NCBI GenBank assembly: GCA_044225675.1
Contig: JBGAIH010000010.1
Span: 88,861-152,860, forward strand
DNA: 64,000 bases
Origin: JACMQX01 sp044225675
GTDB taxonomy: Bacteria > Pseudomonadota > Gammaproteobacteria > Burkholderiales > Burkholderiaceae_C
Direction of reading: 5' to 3'
Below the pieces are notes generated by a model. The model worked only from the letters and a program-made list of their open reading frames with translations, had not been told where the DNA came from and searched no databases. Of this stretch, positions 33,591 to 45,411 are shown piece by piece. A program made the position numbers and the translations under genes. Every line of letters starts with the position of its first letter. Position 1 is the first letter of the stretch.

Positions 33591-34415
33591 GTGGATATCG
33601 TTTTGCTGGCCAAGGCCGCGGTCATGGGCATCGTGGAAGGGCTGACCGAGTTTCTGCCGGTGTCGTCGACCGGCCACCTGATCCTGGCGGGCGCCCTGCT
33701 GGGCTTTGACGACGCCAAGGCCAAGGTCTTCGACATCGCGATCCAGACCGGTGCCATCCTGGCGGTGGTCATCGTCTACTGGCAGAAGATCCGCGCCACG
33801 CTGGTGGCCCTGCCGACCGAGCGGCAGGCGCAGCGCTTCTCGCTCAACGTGCTGATCGCGTTCCTCCCGGCCGTGGTGCTGGGCCTGCTGCTGGGCAAGG
33901 CGATCAAGGCGCATCTGTTCACGCCTGTGGTGGTGGCCAGCACCTTCATCATCGGCGGCTTCATCATCCTGTGGGCCGAGCGGCGCCAGCAGACGGCGGT
34001 GCGCATCCATGAGGTCGACGAAATGACGCCGCTCGACGCGATCAAGGTCGGGCTGGTGCAGTGCCTGGCCATGGTGCCCGGCACCAGCCGCAGCGGCGCG
34101 ACCATCATCGGCGGCATGCTGCTGGGCCTGTCGCGCAAGGCGGCCACGGACTTTTCGTTCTACCTCGCCATTCCGACGCTGATCGGCGCGGGGGCCTACA
34201 GCCTCTACAAGGAGCGCGCGCTGCTGTCGATGGCCGACGTGCCGCTGTTCGGCGTGGGGCTGCTGTTCTCGTTCGTGAGCGCCTGGCTGTGCGTGCGCTG
34301 GCTGCTGCGCTATATCTCGACCCACAGCTTCGTGCCCTTTGCCTGGTACCGGATCGCGTTCGGCGTGGTCGTGCTCGCCACGGCCTGGAGCGGGCTGGTC
34401 ACCTGGGCTGCCTGA
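33591..34415 (+). CDS. uppP: Undecaprenyl-diphosphate phosphatase
   Basis: Integral membrane enzyme that converts undecaprenyl pyrophosphate to undecaprenyl phosphate, recycling the lipid carrier for peptidoglycan; gives bacitracin tolerance. 274 residues, usual size. Signature motifs: GIVEGLTEFLPVSSTGHLIL (first catalytic region) and MVPGTSRSGATIIGGMLLGL (second), plus eight hydrophobic segments. It starts with GTG behind AAGGAG. Confidence 0.97.
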   Translation: MDIVLLAKAAVMGIVEGLTEFLPVSSTGHLILAGALLGFDDAKAKVFDIAIQTGAILAVVIVYWQKIRATLVALPTERQAQRFSLNVLIAFLPAVVLGLLLGKAIKAHLFTPVVVASTFIIGGFIILWAERRQQTAVRIHEVDEMTPLDAIKVGLVQCLAMVPGTSRSGATIIGGMLLGLSRKAATDFSFYLAIPTLIGAGAYSLYKERALLSMADVPLFGVGLLFSFVSAWLCVRWLLRYISTHSFVPFAWYRIAFGVVVLATAWSGLVTWAA

Positions 34416-34516
34416 GGGGCGCAGCGGCCCGCTCCGGTCCGACCGCAGCGCGGGGCGCGCGCCGACACCCTGTCGAGAATCCCTGCTTCATTTGGCGTTA
34501 ACACCGCTTTCCCATA

Positions 34517-35218
34517 ATGGCGGGTATGGAAGTCACACTCAGCCAGAGCCCGGCAAAGGGCTGGATCGCACGGGTCGCACGCGGTGCCGCATGGGTGTTG
34601 GCGGCCGGCCTGATGACGGCCTGTGCCCTGCCTGTCACCACCAAGGTCACCAACTTCAATGCCTGGCCGGCGGACGCCGCCGGCAGCGACTTCAGCTTCG
34701 GCCCCGGCGACGGCAAGGCCGGCGACCTGGAGCAGGCCACCTATGAAAACTATGTCGGTGTGGAACTGCAGCGCCGGGGCCTCACGCTGGCCGCACCAGG
34801 GCGCACGGGACGCTTCATCGTGGACGTGACCACGGTGGCGAGCACGCGTCAGAAGACCTTTCTCGAACCCGTCTACCAGAACCAGCTGATCTACGTGCCG
34901 CCGTACCGCTACGGCACGGGCGACGTGTTCCCCGGTTACTGGGCGCCCGACCAGTTCGGCTCGCGCTACATCGGCGACCGCGAGGTCACGCGCACGGTGC
35001 AGGTCAGCCGCCTGAAGGTGCGCATTGCCGACACCCGCACCGCCACGCCGCGCCCGCGCGCCGTGTTCGAGTCCACCGCCGTGTACGAGGGCGATATCGA
35101 GGACCTGCCCGACACCGTGCCCTATCTGGTGACGGCGGTGTTCGATGGCTTCCCCGGCCAGAACGGCCGTGTGCGCGTGATCAAGTTCGATCCGCGAACC
35201 GGCACCCCGCAGCGCTGA
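34517..35218 (+). CDS. DUF4136-like lipoprotein
   Basis: About 233 residues. A signal peptide (VARGAAWVLAAGLMTACALP) ends in a lipobox (LMTAC), so it is a lipoprotein; the body shows the DUF4136-like pattern KVTNFNAWPADAAG, FSFGPGDGKAGDLEQATYEN and VELQRRGLTLAAPGRTGRF. Two start codons (34517, 34526) are possible; neither has a strong ribosome site. Function of this envelope family is unknown. Confidence 0.8.
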   Translation: MAGMEVTLSQSPAKGWIARVARGAAWVLAAGLMTACALPVTTKVTNFNAWPADAAGSDFSFGPGDGKAGDLEQATYENYVGVELQRRGLTLAAPGRTGRFIVDVTTVASTRQKTFLEPVYQNQLIYVPPYRYGTGDVFPGYWAPDQFGSRYIGDREVTRTVQVSRLKVRIADTRTATPRPRAVFESTAVYEGDIEDLPDTVPYLVTAVFDGFPGQNGRVRVIKFDPRTGTPQR

Positions 35219-35294
35219 AGCGCTGACTGCTGTCCGCACCGCTTTCGCCTTCTTGTCTGGGGTGTAGGCCTTTTCCTGCTTTTCGGCCATTCGG

Positions 35295-35314
35295 CCCTGT
35301 CAATCCTGACAGGG
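35295..35314. promoter_or_regulatory. Perfect 8-bp hairpin/palindrome before the acyl-carrier gene
   Basis: CCCTGTCA-ATCC-TGACAGGG in the 218-bp gap between the lipoprotein and the acyl-carrier gene. No T-run follows, so it is either a weak terminator or a regulator binding site. The rest of the gap holds no gene. Confidence 0.5.
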
Positions 35315-35436
35315 CTTAGGCAATTGCCCCCCTGTGGATTCACGGCTGCAACACGCATGATGTGTACGCGTCAACGCCAAGCAGTCCACAAGAACGCGTG
35401 ACACGGGGAATCACAACGTTGAAAGGCAGGACCTTC

Positions 35437-35790
35437 ATGAAGACCGGAGACAAGCACGACATCGCGGACCGCATCGCGACGCTGATGTTCGATTACATGG
35501 CCATCGATCAGGCGACCACACTGGGCGGCGAGCCGCTGGCCGAACTGCTCGATTCTCTGAGCCTGCTGGAGATGCTCATGCTGGTGGAGCGCGAATGGTC
35601 GGTGACGCTGGATTTTGATGAAGCCACACGGACACCGGGTTTCGGCGTCCATGATCTCGCCGCAAGCGTACAAGCCGCGCTGGCCCGGCGCGAACGCTTC
35701 CCGATGCCGGCGCCTGGCTCCGTGCCGGCCCTTGCGTCCAGGCCCATGGCCGCCGCCTTGAATGTGGCAACGCTCCGGATCCCTGCATGA
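35437..35790 (+). CDS. Acyl-carrier-protein-like protein
   Basis: 117 residues. The helical core matches carrier proteins: LMFDYMAIDQATTLGGEPL then AELLDSLSLLEMLMLVEREW, with Ser40 in the DSL motif as the site for the phosphopantetheine arm, and FDEATRTPGFGVHDLAASV. The C-terminal 30 residues are a Pro/Ala-rich tail not seen in FabC-type ACP. Stop and start overlap (ATGA) with the ketosynthase gene, so the two proteins are made together. No fab genes nearby, so it is a dedicated pair. Confidence 0.82.
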   Translation: MKTGDKHDIADRIATLMFDYMAIDQATTLGGEPLAELLDSLSLLEMLMLVEREWSVTLDFDEATRTPGFGVHDLAASVQAALARRERFPMPAPGSVPALASRPMAAALNVATLRIPA

Positions 35791-37010
35791 AGCCGCGCCG
35801 CGTGGTGGTGACCGGCATGGGGCTGATGTCGCCCCTGGGCTGCACACCCGAACGGTTCTTTGACAAGCTCATCGCCGGGCACACCGGTATCGGCCGCCAT
35901 CCCGACCCGGCCATCCGGCAAGAGGTCGGTTGGGTGCGAGAGGAGGTGGGGGGCCATTTCACCAGGCTGCAACTGCTCGACCTCGACCGGCTGAGCCAGC
36001 TCGCGCTGATGGCCGCGCAGCAGGCACTGGACGCCGCAGCGCTGCCCCTGCCCCTGGGGGAGCAGGCAGGCGTGTTCTTCGGCACCGGGGCCGGCGGTGT
36101 CGAGACCCTGGAGCACGCGTTCGGAGGCTTCTTCGGCCGACCCGACGAGCGCCAGAAGCTGCTGGCCATTCTGTCGGCCATGCCGCATGCGCCGGCCTCG
36201 CAGGTGGCGCTGCGGCATGGCGCGCTCGGCGAATGCCAGACGTACTCGACGGCCTGCTCCTCATCGGCGGTGGCGATTGGCGAAGCCTTCCGGCGGATCC
36301 GCGACGGCTACCTCGATCTGGCGCTTGCGGGCGGCGGCGAGAGCATGATCACGCCGGCCGTGCTGTCGGGCTGGAACGACATGCGCGTGCTGTGCGACAG
36401 CCCCGCGCTGTCGCCGGGCACGGGCTGCCGGCCCTTCAGCGCCGACCGCAGCGGCTTCGCGCTGGCCGAGGGGGCCGGCTTCGTGGTGCTGGAGTCGCTC
36501 GACGGAGCGCGCGAGCGTGGCGCCCGGCCGCTGGCGGAGCTGGTGGCCTATGGCGTGAGCAATGACGGCAGCCACATGTCGCGGCCGCATCCGCGCGGGC
36601 AGGTGCAGGCGATGCGGCGCGCGCTGCACATGGCGGGCATTGAACGGGAGTCCATCGGCTACCTCAATGCCAACGGCACGGCCACGCTGGCCGGCGACGT
36701 GGTGGAAACGCGCGCGATCAAGGAGGTGTTTGGCGACCATGCCCACCAGCTGGCCGTGTCGTCCACCAAGTCGGCCCATGGCCACCTGATCGGCGCGGCC
36801 GGCGTGGTGGAGTTCATTGCCACGCTCATGGCGCTGGACCGCCAGGTGGCGCCGCCCACCACGCACTGGGCGATGCGCGACCCCGACTGCGACCTCGACT
36901 ACGTGCCGGGCACTGGCCGGCCGATGGACGGCGTGAGCCACATGATGTCCAACTCGTTTGCCTTTGGCGGCAACAACGTGAGCCTGATCCTGCGGCATCC
37001 CGACGCCTGA
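35787..37010 (+). CDS. Beta-ketoacyl synthase, FabF-like, with His-to-Asn change
   Basis: 407 residues, thiolase fold, condensing enzyme that elongates an acyl-ACP. Catalytic Cys157 is in YSTACSSSAVA; the Lys/His pair is in SSTKSAHGHLIGAAG (Lys328, His333). The first catalytic His of FabF (NAHGT) is replaced: the sequence is YLNANGTATLAGD, Asn296. That makes a Cys-Asn-His set instead of Cys-His-His. Asn is a catalytic residue in FabH-type enzymes, but there it stands with a His. It is translated with the adjacent carrier protein; product unknown. Confidence 0.92.
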   Translation: MKPRRVVVTGMGLMSPLGCTPERFFDKLIAGHTGIGRHPDPAIRQEVGWVREEVGGHFTRLQLLDLDRLSQLALMAAQQALDAAALPLPLGEQAGVFFGTGAGGVETLEHAFGGFFGRPDERQKLLAILSAMPHAPASQVALRHGALGECQTYSTACSSSAVAIGEAFRRIRDGYLDLALAGGGESMITPAVLSGWNDMRVLCDSPALSPGTGCRPFSADRSGFALAEGAGFVVLESLDGARERGARPLAELVAYGVSNDGSHMSRPHPRGQVQAMRRALHMAGIERESIGYLNANGTATLAGDVVETRAIKEVFGDHAHQLAVSSTKSAHGHLIGAAGVVEFIATLMALDRQVAPPTTHWAMRDPDCDLDYVPGTGRPMDGVSHMMSNSFAFGGNNVSLILRHPDA

Positions 37011-37035
37011 GGCATCGGGTTCTCGGATCAGGTGC

Positions 37036-37863
37036 TCAGATCAGCCGCTCGTCCGGCGTGGTGATCTTCTTGAGCGGTTTGCTGCGGTTGGACGGCACCA
37101 TGAGCGGCACCTCGGTCTGGCCGCCGTCCCAGGTCGGGTCTTCGATGCTGTCGAACACTTCGCGCAGCTTCTGACCCCAGCTGCCGCGCACCAGCCGGAA
37201 ATACGGGTTGGTCTCGTCGATGCAGACGATCTTGTCGGTCTCGAAGCGGTTGGCCTCGTACACCACGAGGTCCAGCGGCAGGCCCACCGAGAGGTTGGAC
37301 TTGAGCGTCGAGTCCATCGACACCAGCGCGCACTTGGCGGCCTCGTCGAGCGGGGTGTCGGGCGTGATCACGCGGTCGAGCACCGGCTTGCCGTACTTGG
37401 ACTCGCCGATCTGGAAGTAGGCGGTCTCGGGCGTGGCCTCGATGAAGTTGCCCGCCGAATACACCTGGAACAGCCGCATGCCCTCGCCCCGGATCTGCCC
37501 GCCAAAGATCAGCGACACATTGAACTCCACGCCGGCCTGCTTGAGCGAGGCGGCATCCCGGTCGTACACGTGGCGCACGGCCGCGCCGAGCACGCGCACC
37601 GCATCGAACATGCTCCTGGCGTTCCAGATGGTGATCGGCGGGCCGTCTTCGGTCTCCTTGATCTGCTCGACCTGCAGCATCTCGCGCACGGACTGCGAGA
37701 TGCTCAGGTTGCCGGCCGACAGCAGCACCATGAAGCGGTCGCCCGTCTTCTCGTAGATGATCATCTTGCGGAAGGTGCTGATCTGGTCGATGCCGGCGTT
37801 GGTGCGCGAGTCCGACATGAAGACCAGTCCGTCATTGAGTTTGATGCCGACGCAGTAAGTCAT
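37036..37863 (-). CDS. Proteasome-type protease (Anbu family)
   Basis: 275 residues of the Anbu (bacterial proteasome homologue) family: MTYCVGIKLNDGLVFMSDSR opens with the presumed Thr nucleophile after Met removal, then STFRKMIIYEKTGDRFMVLL, LIFGGQIRGEGMRLFQVYSA and AKCALVSMDSTLKSNLSVGL. Anbu proteins form ring- or helix-like complexes in the cytoplasm. In many genomes the gene is linked to alpha-E, transglutaminase-like and ATP-grasp genes; these are absent here, and mutS is the neighbour, transcribed in the same direction 32 bp upstream. Confidence 0.93.
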   Translation of the reverse strand: MTYCVGIKLNDGLVFMSDSRTNAGIDQISTFRKMIIYEKTGDRFMVLLSAGNLSISQSVREMLQVEQIKETEDGPPITIWNARSMFDAVRVLGAAVRHVYDRDAASLKQAGVEFNVSLIFGGQIRGEGMRLFQVYSAGNFIEATPETAYFQIGESKYGKPVLDRVITPDTPLDEAAKCALVSMDSTLKSNLSVGLPLDLVVYEANRFETDKIVCIDETNPYFRLVRGSWGQKLREVFDSIEDPTWDGGQTEVPLMVPSNRSKPLKKITTPDERLI

Positions 37864-37895
37864 GGCGTTTTTCTTCCTGTTGTGGGTGCGTGGCT

Positions 37896-40688
<2,793 letters not shown>

Positions 40689-40876
40689 ACGATGCGGCGG
40701 GTCGGTCTACCGCGCTGTCCACCTGCCAGCACTCCGGAAGCGGCGACCAAATCCTGATTATCTCCCCCGGCTTGCCTCCGCGACGGCGCCACCGGACCGC
40801 GCGCCGTCCACCCCCGCGGCGCGGCATCTGCACAGCCTGTGACACGGCGCCGCTTGGGGTAAACCCGGATCGCAAT

Positions 40877-40891
40877 GTGAACGAGCGTTTA
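40877..40891. promoter_or_regulatory. TetR-type operator upstream of the acyl-CoA ligase gene
   Basis: GTGAACGAGCGTTTA is identical to the site at 47163 before the thiolase gene. Core AACG-AG-CGTT is a palindrome, as expected for a TetR dimer site. It ends 30 bp before the ligase start, a place where binding would block transcription. Confidence 0.65.
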
Positions 40892-40921
40892 GCACAATGA
40901 CGCAAAGTTCACGGAGTTGGG

Positions 40922-42484
40922 ATGAATCTGAGTTTGCTGCTTCTTCAGACCGCGCGCACCCTGCCGCAACGGCCCGCCGTCTTCATCGGCGACCGGGTGT
41001 ATCTGAGCTTTGCCCAGCTGGCTGATCGCATGGCCTCGCTGGCAGGCCGTCTGGTGGCTCTCGGGGTCAGCCCGGGCGACCGCGTGATGACCTATGCGCC
41101 CAATGACGCAGACTACATCACCGTCATGTGGGCCAGCTGGTTCGCGGGCGCCGTGCTGGTGCCGGTGAACTCCAAGCTGCATCCCAAGGAACTGGCCTAC
41201 ATGGTCCGGCACTGCGGGCCCAAGGTCCTTTTTGCCGCAGCATCGCTGCAGGGCTCGGCATCGCAGGCCATCGCGCAGTCGGACTGCGCCACGCGGCTGA
41301 TCGCTCTTGAAGAGATCCCGGATCTGCTTGGATCGGGCGGGCGCAGCCAGCAGAGCCAGCCGGCGCCCCGCGCAGAGAGCGAGCCCGCCTGGATTTTCTA
41401 CACCTCGGGCACCACCGGACGGCCCAAGGGGGCGACGCTGTCGCACCGCAACCTCATGGCGATGACCCTGCGCTACTTTGCGGACGTGGATTTCGTCAAC
41501 GAGGACGACACCATGTTCCACCTCGCGCCGCTGAGCCACGGCAGCGGCCTGTATTCCATTCCGCTGCTGGCGCGCGGGGCTGCGCAGGTGGTGCCCGAGT
41601 CCCAGGGGTTCGACGAAGACGAGGTGTTCGATCTGCTGCGGCACCACCGCAAGGTCACCACCTTCCTGGCGCCGACCATGGTGAACCGCCTGGTCCGCCA
41701 CCCGGGCGCAACGGCGGTGGAGCCGGGCCGCTGGCAGACGATTTTCTATGGCGGCGCTCCCATGTACGTGAGCGACATCAAGCGCGGCCTCGATGCGTTC
41801 GGGCCGGTGTTCTGGCAGGGCTACGGGCAGGGTGAGAGCCCCTGCACGATCACGGCCCTGTCCAAGCGCGACCATGCCGACACGGCGCACCCGCAGTACG
41901 AAGAGCGGCTCGGCTCGGCGGGCACCGCCCGTACCGGGGTCGAGGTCCGCGTCGTCGACGAGGACGGCAGGGCGCTTCCGCCGGGCGAAGTGGGCGAGGT
42001 GCGCGTGCGCAGCGAGGTCACGATGACGGGCTACTGGGGCGACCCGGATGCCACGCAATCCACGCTGCGCGAGGGCTGGTTGTGCACGGGCGACCTCGGT
42101 GCCTTTTCCGACGACGGCTACCTCACGCTCAAGGACCGCTCCAAGGACGTGGTGATCTCGGGCGGCTCGAACATCTACCCGCGCGAGGTCGAGGAAGTGC
42201 TGCTCACGCATCCTGCGGTGCGTGAGGTGTCGGTGATCGGCGTTCCCGATGCGGAATGGGGCGAGGCCGTCGTCGCCTACGTAGTGGCCAATGGCGATGC
42301 CGCCAGCCCCGGCGACCTCGACCTGCATTGCCAGTCGGAGATGGCGCGCTTCAAGCGGCCCAAGCAGTACCGGTTCGTGGCCGAGCTTCCCAAGAGCGCC
42401 TACGGAAAGATCCTCAAGGCGCAGCTGCGCCAGTCTTGGGCCCGCGAGCATGAAGGCGTGGCGCGCACGCCGTCCAACCCCTGA
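40922..42484 (+). CDS. Acyl-CoA synthetase (AMP-forming)
   Basis: 520-residue ANL-superfamily ligase that activates a carboxylic acid to its acyl-CoA with ATP. Motifs: FYTSGTTGRPKGATLSHRNL (P-loop), FWQGYGQGESPCTI (adenine region), RSKDVVISGGSNIYPREVEE (hinge) and PKSAYGKILKAQ with the catalytic Lys. Substrate unknown; its place before a TRAP transporter suggests the imported acid. GGAGTTGGG precedes the ATG. An operator shared with the thiolase operon lies upstream. Confidence 0.93.
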   Translation: MNLSLLLLQTARTLPQRPAVFIGDRVYLSFAQLADRMASLAGRLVALGVSPGDRVMTYAPNDADYITVMWASWFAGAVLVPVNSKLHPKELAYMVRHCGPKVLFAAASLQGSASQAIAQSDCATRLIALEEIPDLLGSGGRSQQSQPAPRAESEPAWIFYTSGTTGRPKGATLSHRNLMAMTLRYFADVDFVNEDDTMFHLAPLSHGSGLYSIPLLARGAAQVVPESQGFDEDEVFDLLRHHRKVTTFLAPTMVNRLVRHPGATAVEPGRWQTIFYGGAPMYVSDIKRGLDAFGPVFWQGYGQGESPCTITALSKRDHADTAHPQYEERLGSAGTARTGVEVRVVDEDGRALPPGEVGEVRVRSEVTMTGYWGDPDATQSTLREGWLCTGDLGAFSDDGYLTLKDRSKDVVISGGSNIYPREVEEVLLTHPAVREVSVIGVPDAEWGEAVVAYVVANGDAASPGDLDLHCQSEMARFKRPKQYRFVAELPKSAYGKILKAQLRQSWAREHEGVARTPSNP

Positions 42485-42535
42485 CGCGTTCACACGGACG
42501 CCGAGCATTTCCACAACACCTTCACAGGAGACATC

Positions 42536-43540
42536 ATGACACTCATCCGCAACCTCATGGCCGCCGTGGCAACGGCCGCGCTCTCGTGCACCGTGCTCGC
42601 CCAGGCACCCAAGACCCTGCGCATGCCGCATTACATCGCCGCGACGGCGGTGCAGTCCAAGGTGGACGAATGGTGGGCCAAAGAGATCGAGCGCCAGACG
42701 AACGGCGCCTACAAGATCCAGTTCTACTGGAGCGAGTCCATGGCCAAAGCCACGGAAATTCTCGATCTGGTGGGCGCGGGCGGCGTCGAGCTGGGCTCCA
42801 CTTCGCCGGCCTACTACCCCTCGCGGCTGCCGTACTCGGCCATCACGCATCTGCCGCTCACCATCTCGGACAACAAGAAGGCGCAGATCATCCAGACCGA
42901 CCTGATGGCGCTGCCCCAGGTCGTCGCCGAGAACCGCCGCAACAAGGTGGTGCCGCTGCTGTGGCACAGCCTGCCCAACTACAGCCTCATCTGCAACAAG
43001 CCGATTCGCAGCATGGCCGACCTGCGAGGCGCCAAGCTGCGGTCGTTCGGCGAATATCTGCCGGTGCTGTGGAAGGCGGTGGGTGCCGTGGGCGTGAACG
43101 TGTTGCCTGCGGAAATTTACGACGGCCTGCAGCGCGGCAACATCGACTGCGCCTACCTGTCGATGGACATCGCGGCCAACCTCAAGCTCTACGAAGTGGC
43201 CAAGTTCATTCCCGATCTGAACTTCGGTGCCATCTCCGCCTGGCCCATCTACATCAACGAGTCGGTGTGGAACGGCATGCCCGAAGCCACCCGGAAGGTC
43301 TTCCGCGACGTCAGCGCGGAAGCGGCTGCGCGTGATCGCGAGGAGGTCAGCCGTGCGGCGGTCGACGGGCTGGAGGCCATGAAGCGCGGCGGCGCGCAGG
43401 TGGTGGAGTTCAAGGACAAGGACCAGTTCTACAAGACGGTCCCCAACATGATCGACCAGTGGACGGAGATCATGAACAAGCGCGGCGACCCCGCCGGCGT
43501 CAAGGCCGTTGCCGACTTCCTGCGCAGCCGCGTCAAGTAA
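42536..43540 (+). CDS. TRAP transporter solute receptor (DctP family)
   Basis: 334-residue periplasmic receptor with a signal peptide (MTLIRNLMAAVATAALSCTV, cleaved after LAQA). Family features: RMPHYIAATAVQSKVDEWWA, ERQTNGAYKIQFYWSESMAK and ADLRGAKLRSFGEYLPVLWK, whose Arg (LRSFGE) usually binds the substrate carboxylate. Works with the DctQ/DctM membrane proteins that follow, 13 bp downstream. Confidence 0.93.
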   Translation: MTLIRNLMAAVATAALSCTVLAQAPKTLRMPHYIAATAVQSKVDEWWAKEIERQTNGAYKIQFYWSESMAKATEILDLVGAGGVELGSTSPAYYPSRLPYSAITHLPLTISDNKKAQIIQTDLMALPQVVAENRRNKVVPLLWHSLPNYSLICNKPIRSMADLRGAKLRSFGEYLPVLWKAVGAVGVNVLPAEIYDGLQRGNIDCAYLSMDIAANLKLYEVAKFIPDLNFGAISAWPIYINESVWNGMPEATRKVFRDVSAEAAARDREEVSRAAVDGLEAMKRGGAQVVEFKDKDQFYKTVPNMIDQWTEIMNKRGDPAGVKAVADFLRSRVK

Positions 43541-43552
43541 GGGGAGTCGTTC

Positions 43553-44101
43553 ATGTTCTTGCAAGCTGCAGGGCGGCGTGGCGACTGGCTCTCGGGCCTC
43601 GCCGTGCGCCTGTGTACCTGGGTGGCCACCGTGACGCTGCTGCTGCTTGCAGTGCTGGGCGCGGCCGACGTGCTGAGCACCTGGTTGCTCAAATCGCCCG
43701 TCCCCTCCGCCCGCGAGCTGTCTTCAGAGCTTCTGGCGGTGCTGATCTTCTTCTCGTTCGGTCAGGCTCAGCTCAAGCGGGAGCATGTGGGTGTGGATCT
43801 TCTGTACGCACGGTTTCCGCCTTGGGGGCAGCACGTGGTGACGGCGCTTTCGCTCGCACTGGGCCTGGTGATCTTCGCGGTGCTGACATGGCGGCTCGGC
43901 GCCGGTGCAGCCGCCAGCATCGAGATGCAGGAGCGTGCCGCCGCATTGGTGAGCTACCCCATCTACCCCTTCAAGGTGGCGGTGACGGTCGCCGCCTTCG
44001 TCACGACGCTGGAGTACCTTCGCCAGCTTCTCAAGCACGTGCTGGCCGGACGGCAGGCACAGTCGGCTTCGCGCAGCGACGCCGCTGAAAGGGCCGTCTG
44101 A
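43553..44101 (+). CDS. TRAP transporter small permease (DctQ family)
   Basis: 182 residues, four membrane helices (VTLLLLAVLGAADVLSTWLL, ELLAVLIFFSFGQAQLKREH, VTALSLALGLVIFAVLTWRL, VAVTVAAFVTTLEYLRQLL). The pattern KREHVGVDLL is typical of DctQ. Shares one base with the DctM start (TGATG), showing coupled translation. Links the periplasmic receptor to the large subunit. Confidence 0.9.
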   Translation: MFLQAAGRRGDWLSGLAVRLCTWVATVTLLLLAVLGAADVLSTWLLKSPVPSARELSSELLAVLIFFSFGQAQLKREHVGVDLLYARFPPWGQHVVTALSLALGLVIFAVLTWRLGAGAAASIEMQERAAALVSYPIYPFKVAVTVAAFVTTLEYLRQLLKHVLAGRQAQSASRSDAAERAV

Positions 44102-45411
44102 TGGACCCGATCCTGTTTGGCTTTGCCATCATCGCCGTGCTGCTGATGCTGATCGGTCTGGGCATTCCCGTGGCCTTTGCCATGGCCACCGTGGGCGCGG
44201 TGGGACTGGCCTTCACGTCGGGCCCGGCCTTCACGCTGGCGACGGTGTCCAATCTGCCGTATGCGGTGGCCACCGAGTTCTCGTTCCTGGTGATTCCCAT
44301 GTTCATCTTCATGGGGGCGCTGACCTCCATGGCAGGGATCACCAACGAGCTGTACACGGCAGCCTACCGCTGGACCAGCCGCCTGCGCGGCAGCCTCTAC
44401 TACACCACCATTCTTTCCGCAGGCGGGTTCGGCGCCATCAACGGTTCGACGGTGGTCAGTGCAGTGCTGTTCACCAAGATCGCGCTGCCGGAGATGCGCC
44501 GGTTCGGCTACCCGGCGTGGCTGAGCGCCGGCTGCATCTGCGCGGCGGGCACTTTCGCTGCGATGATCCCGCCGTCGCTTTCCATGGTGCTGTTTGCCGT
44601 CATTACGTCGGAGTCGGTGGGCGCGCTGCTCATGGCGGGGGTCCTGCCCGGCATTCTCACCATCGTTCTGTACGTGGGCGGCACCTGGTTCATGCTGCGT
44701 CTGAAGCCCGGCTGGGCCCCGCCCACCACCGAGCGGTTCACGATGGGCGAGAAGCTGGACGCGATGAAAGGGCTGTGGGCCTTGCTGGCTCTCGTGGTGA
44801 TCGTCATGGGCGGCATCTACAGCGGCGTGCTGTTTCCCTCGACGGCCGGTGCTCTGGGAGCGATGGGTGCGCTGGTGATCGGCGTCATGCGCAGGCGCAT
44901 CGGCGTCAAGGGCGTGCTCGAGGCGGCGACGCAATCGGTCAGCGTCACGGCGGTGCTGTTCCTCATCATCATGAGCGGGCTGCTGATGTCGCGGCTGTTG
45001 CTGGGCTCCGGCTTCGTGACCGAGGTGACGCGGGCCATCGCCGACGCCGGCGTGGGGCCGTTCCACTTCCTCGTGTTCGTGGTGGTGCTGTACCTGATTC
45101 TCGGCATGTTCGTGGATGCGATCTCGATCATGGTCATGACGCTGCCTTTCCTGTTCCCGATCGGCAAGCAGCTGGGCATCGATCCGGTCTGGTTCGGCGT
45201 CATCGTGGTCAAGCTGGTGGAGATCGCGGCGATTTCGCCGCCCGTCGGATTCAATCTGTATGCGGTGATCACCGCGTCGGAGCCCAAGGTCACGGCGCAG
45301 GATCTCTTCAAGGGCGTGGCGCCGTTCCTGGTGATCGAGGTGGTCGTGCTCGGACTGCTGATGGCGTTTCCTGCGATCTCGCTGTATCTGCCGCAGACGA
45401 TGCTCAAATGA
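44101..45411 (+). CDS. TRAP transporter large permease (DctM family)
   Basis: 436-residue inner-membrane transport subunit with about 12 helices, typical of DctM: LIGLGIPVAFAMATVGAVGL, FSFLVIPMFIFMGALTSMAG, AGGFGAINGSTVVSAVLFTK, AGTFAAMIPPSLSMVLFAVI and VKLVEIAAISPPVGFNLYAV. Uses the Na+ gradient to drive uptake of a carboxylate captured by the DctP receptor. Stop overlaps the next gene's ATG. Confidence 0.95.
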   Translation: MDPILFGFAIIAVLLMLIGLGIPVAFAMATVGAVGLAFTSGPAFTLATVSNLPYAVATEFSFLVIPMFIFMGALTSMAGITNELYTAAYRWTSRLRGSLYYTTILSAGGFGAINGSTVVSAVLFTKIALPEMRRFGYPAWLSAGCICAAGTFAAMIPPSLSMVLFAVITSESVGALLMAGVLPGILTIVLYVGGTWFMLRLKPGWAPPTTERFTMGEKLDAMKGLWALLALVVIVMGGIYSGVLFPSTAGALGAMGALVIGVMRRRIGVKGVLEAATQSVSVTAVLFLIIMSGLLMSRLLLGSGFVTEVTRAIADAGVGPFHFLVFVVVLYLILGMFVDAISIMVMTLPFLFPIGKQLGIDPVWFGVIVVKLVEIAAISPPVGFNLYAVITASEPKVTAQDLFKGVAPFLVIEVVVLGLLMAFPAISLYLPQTMLK

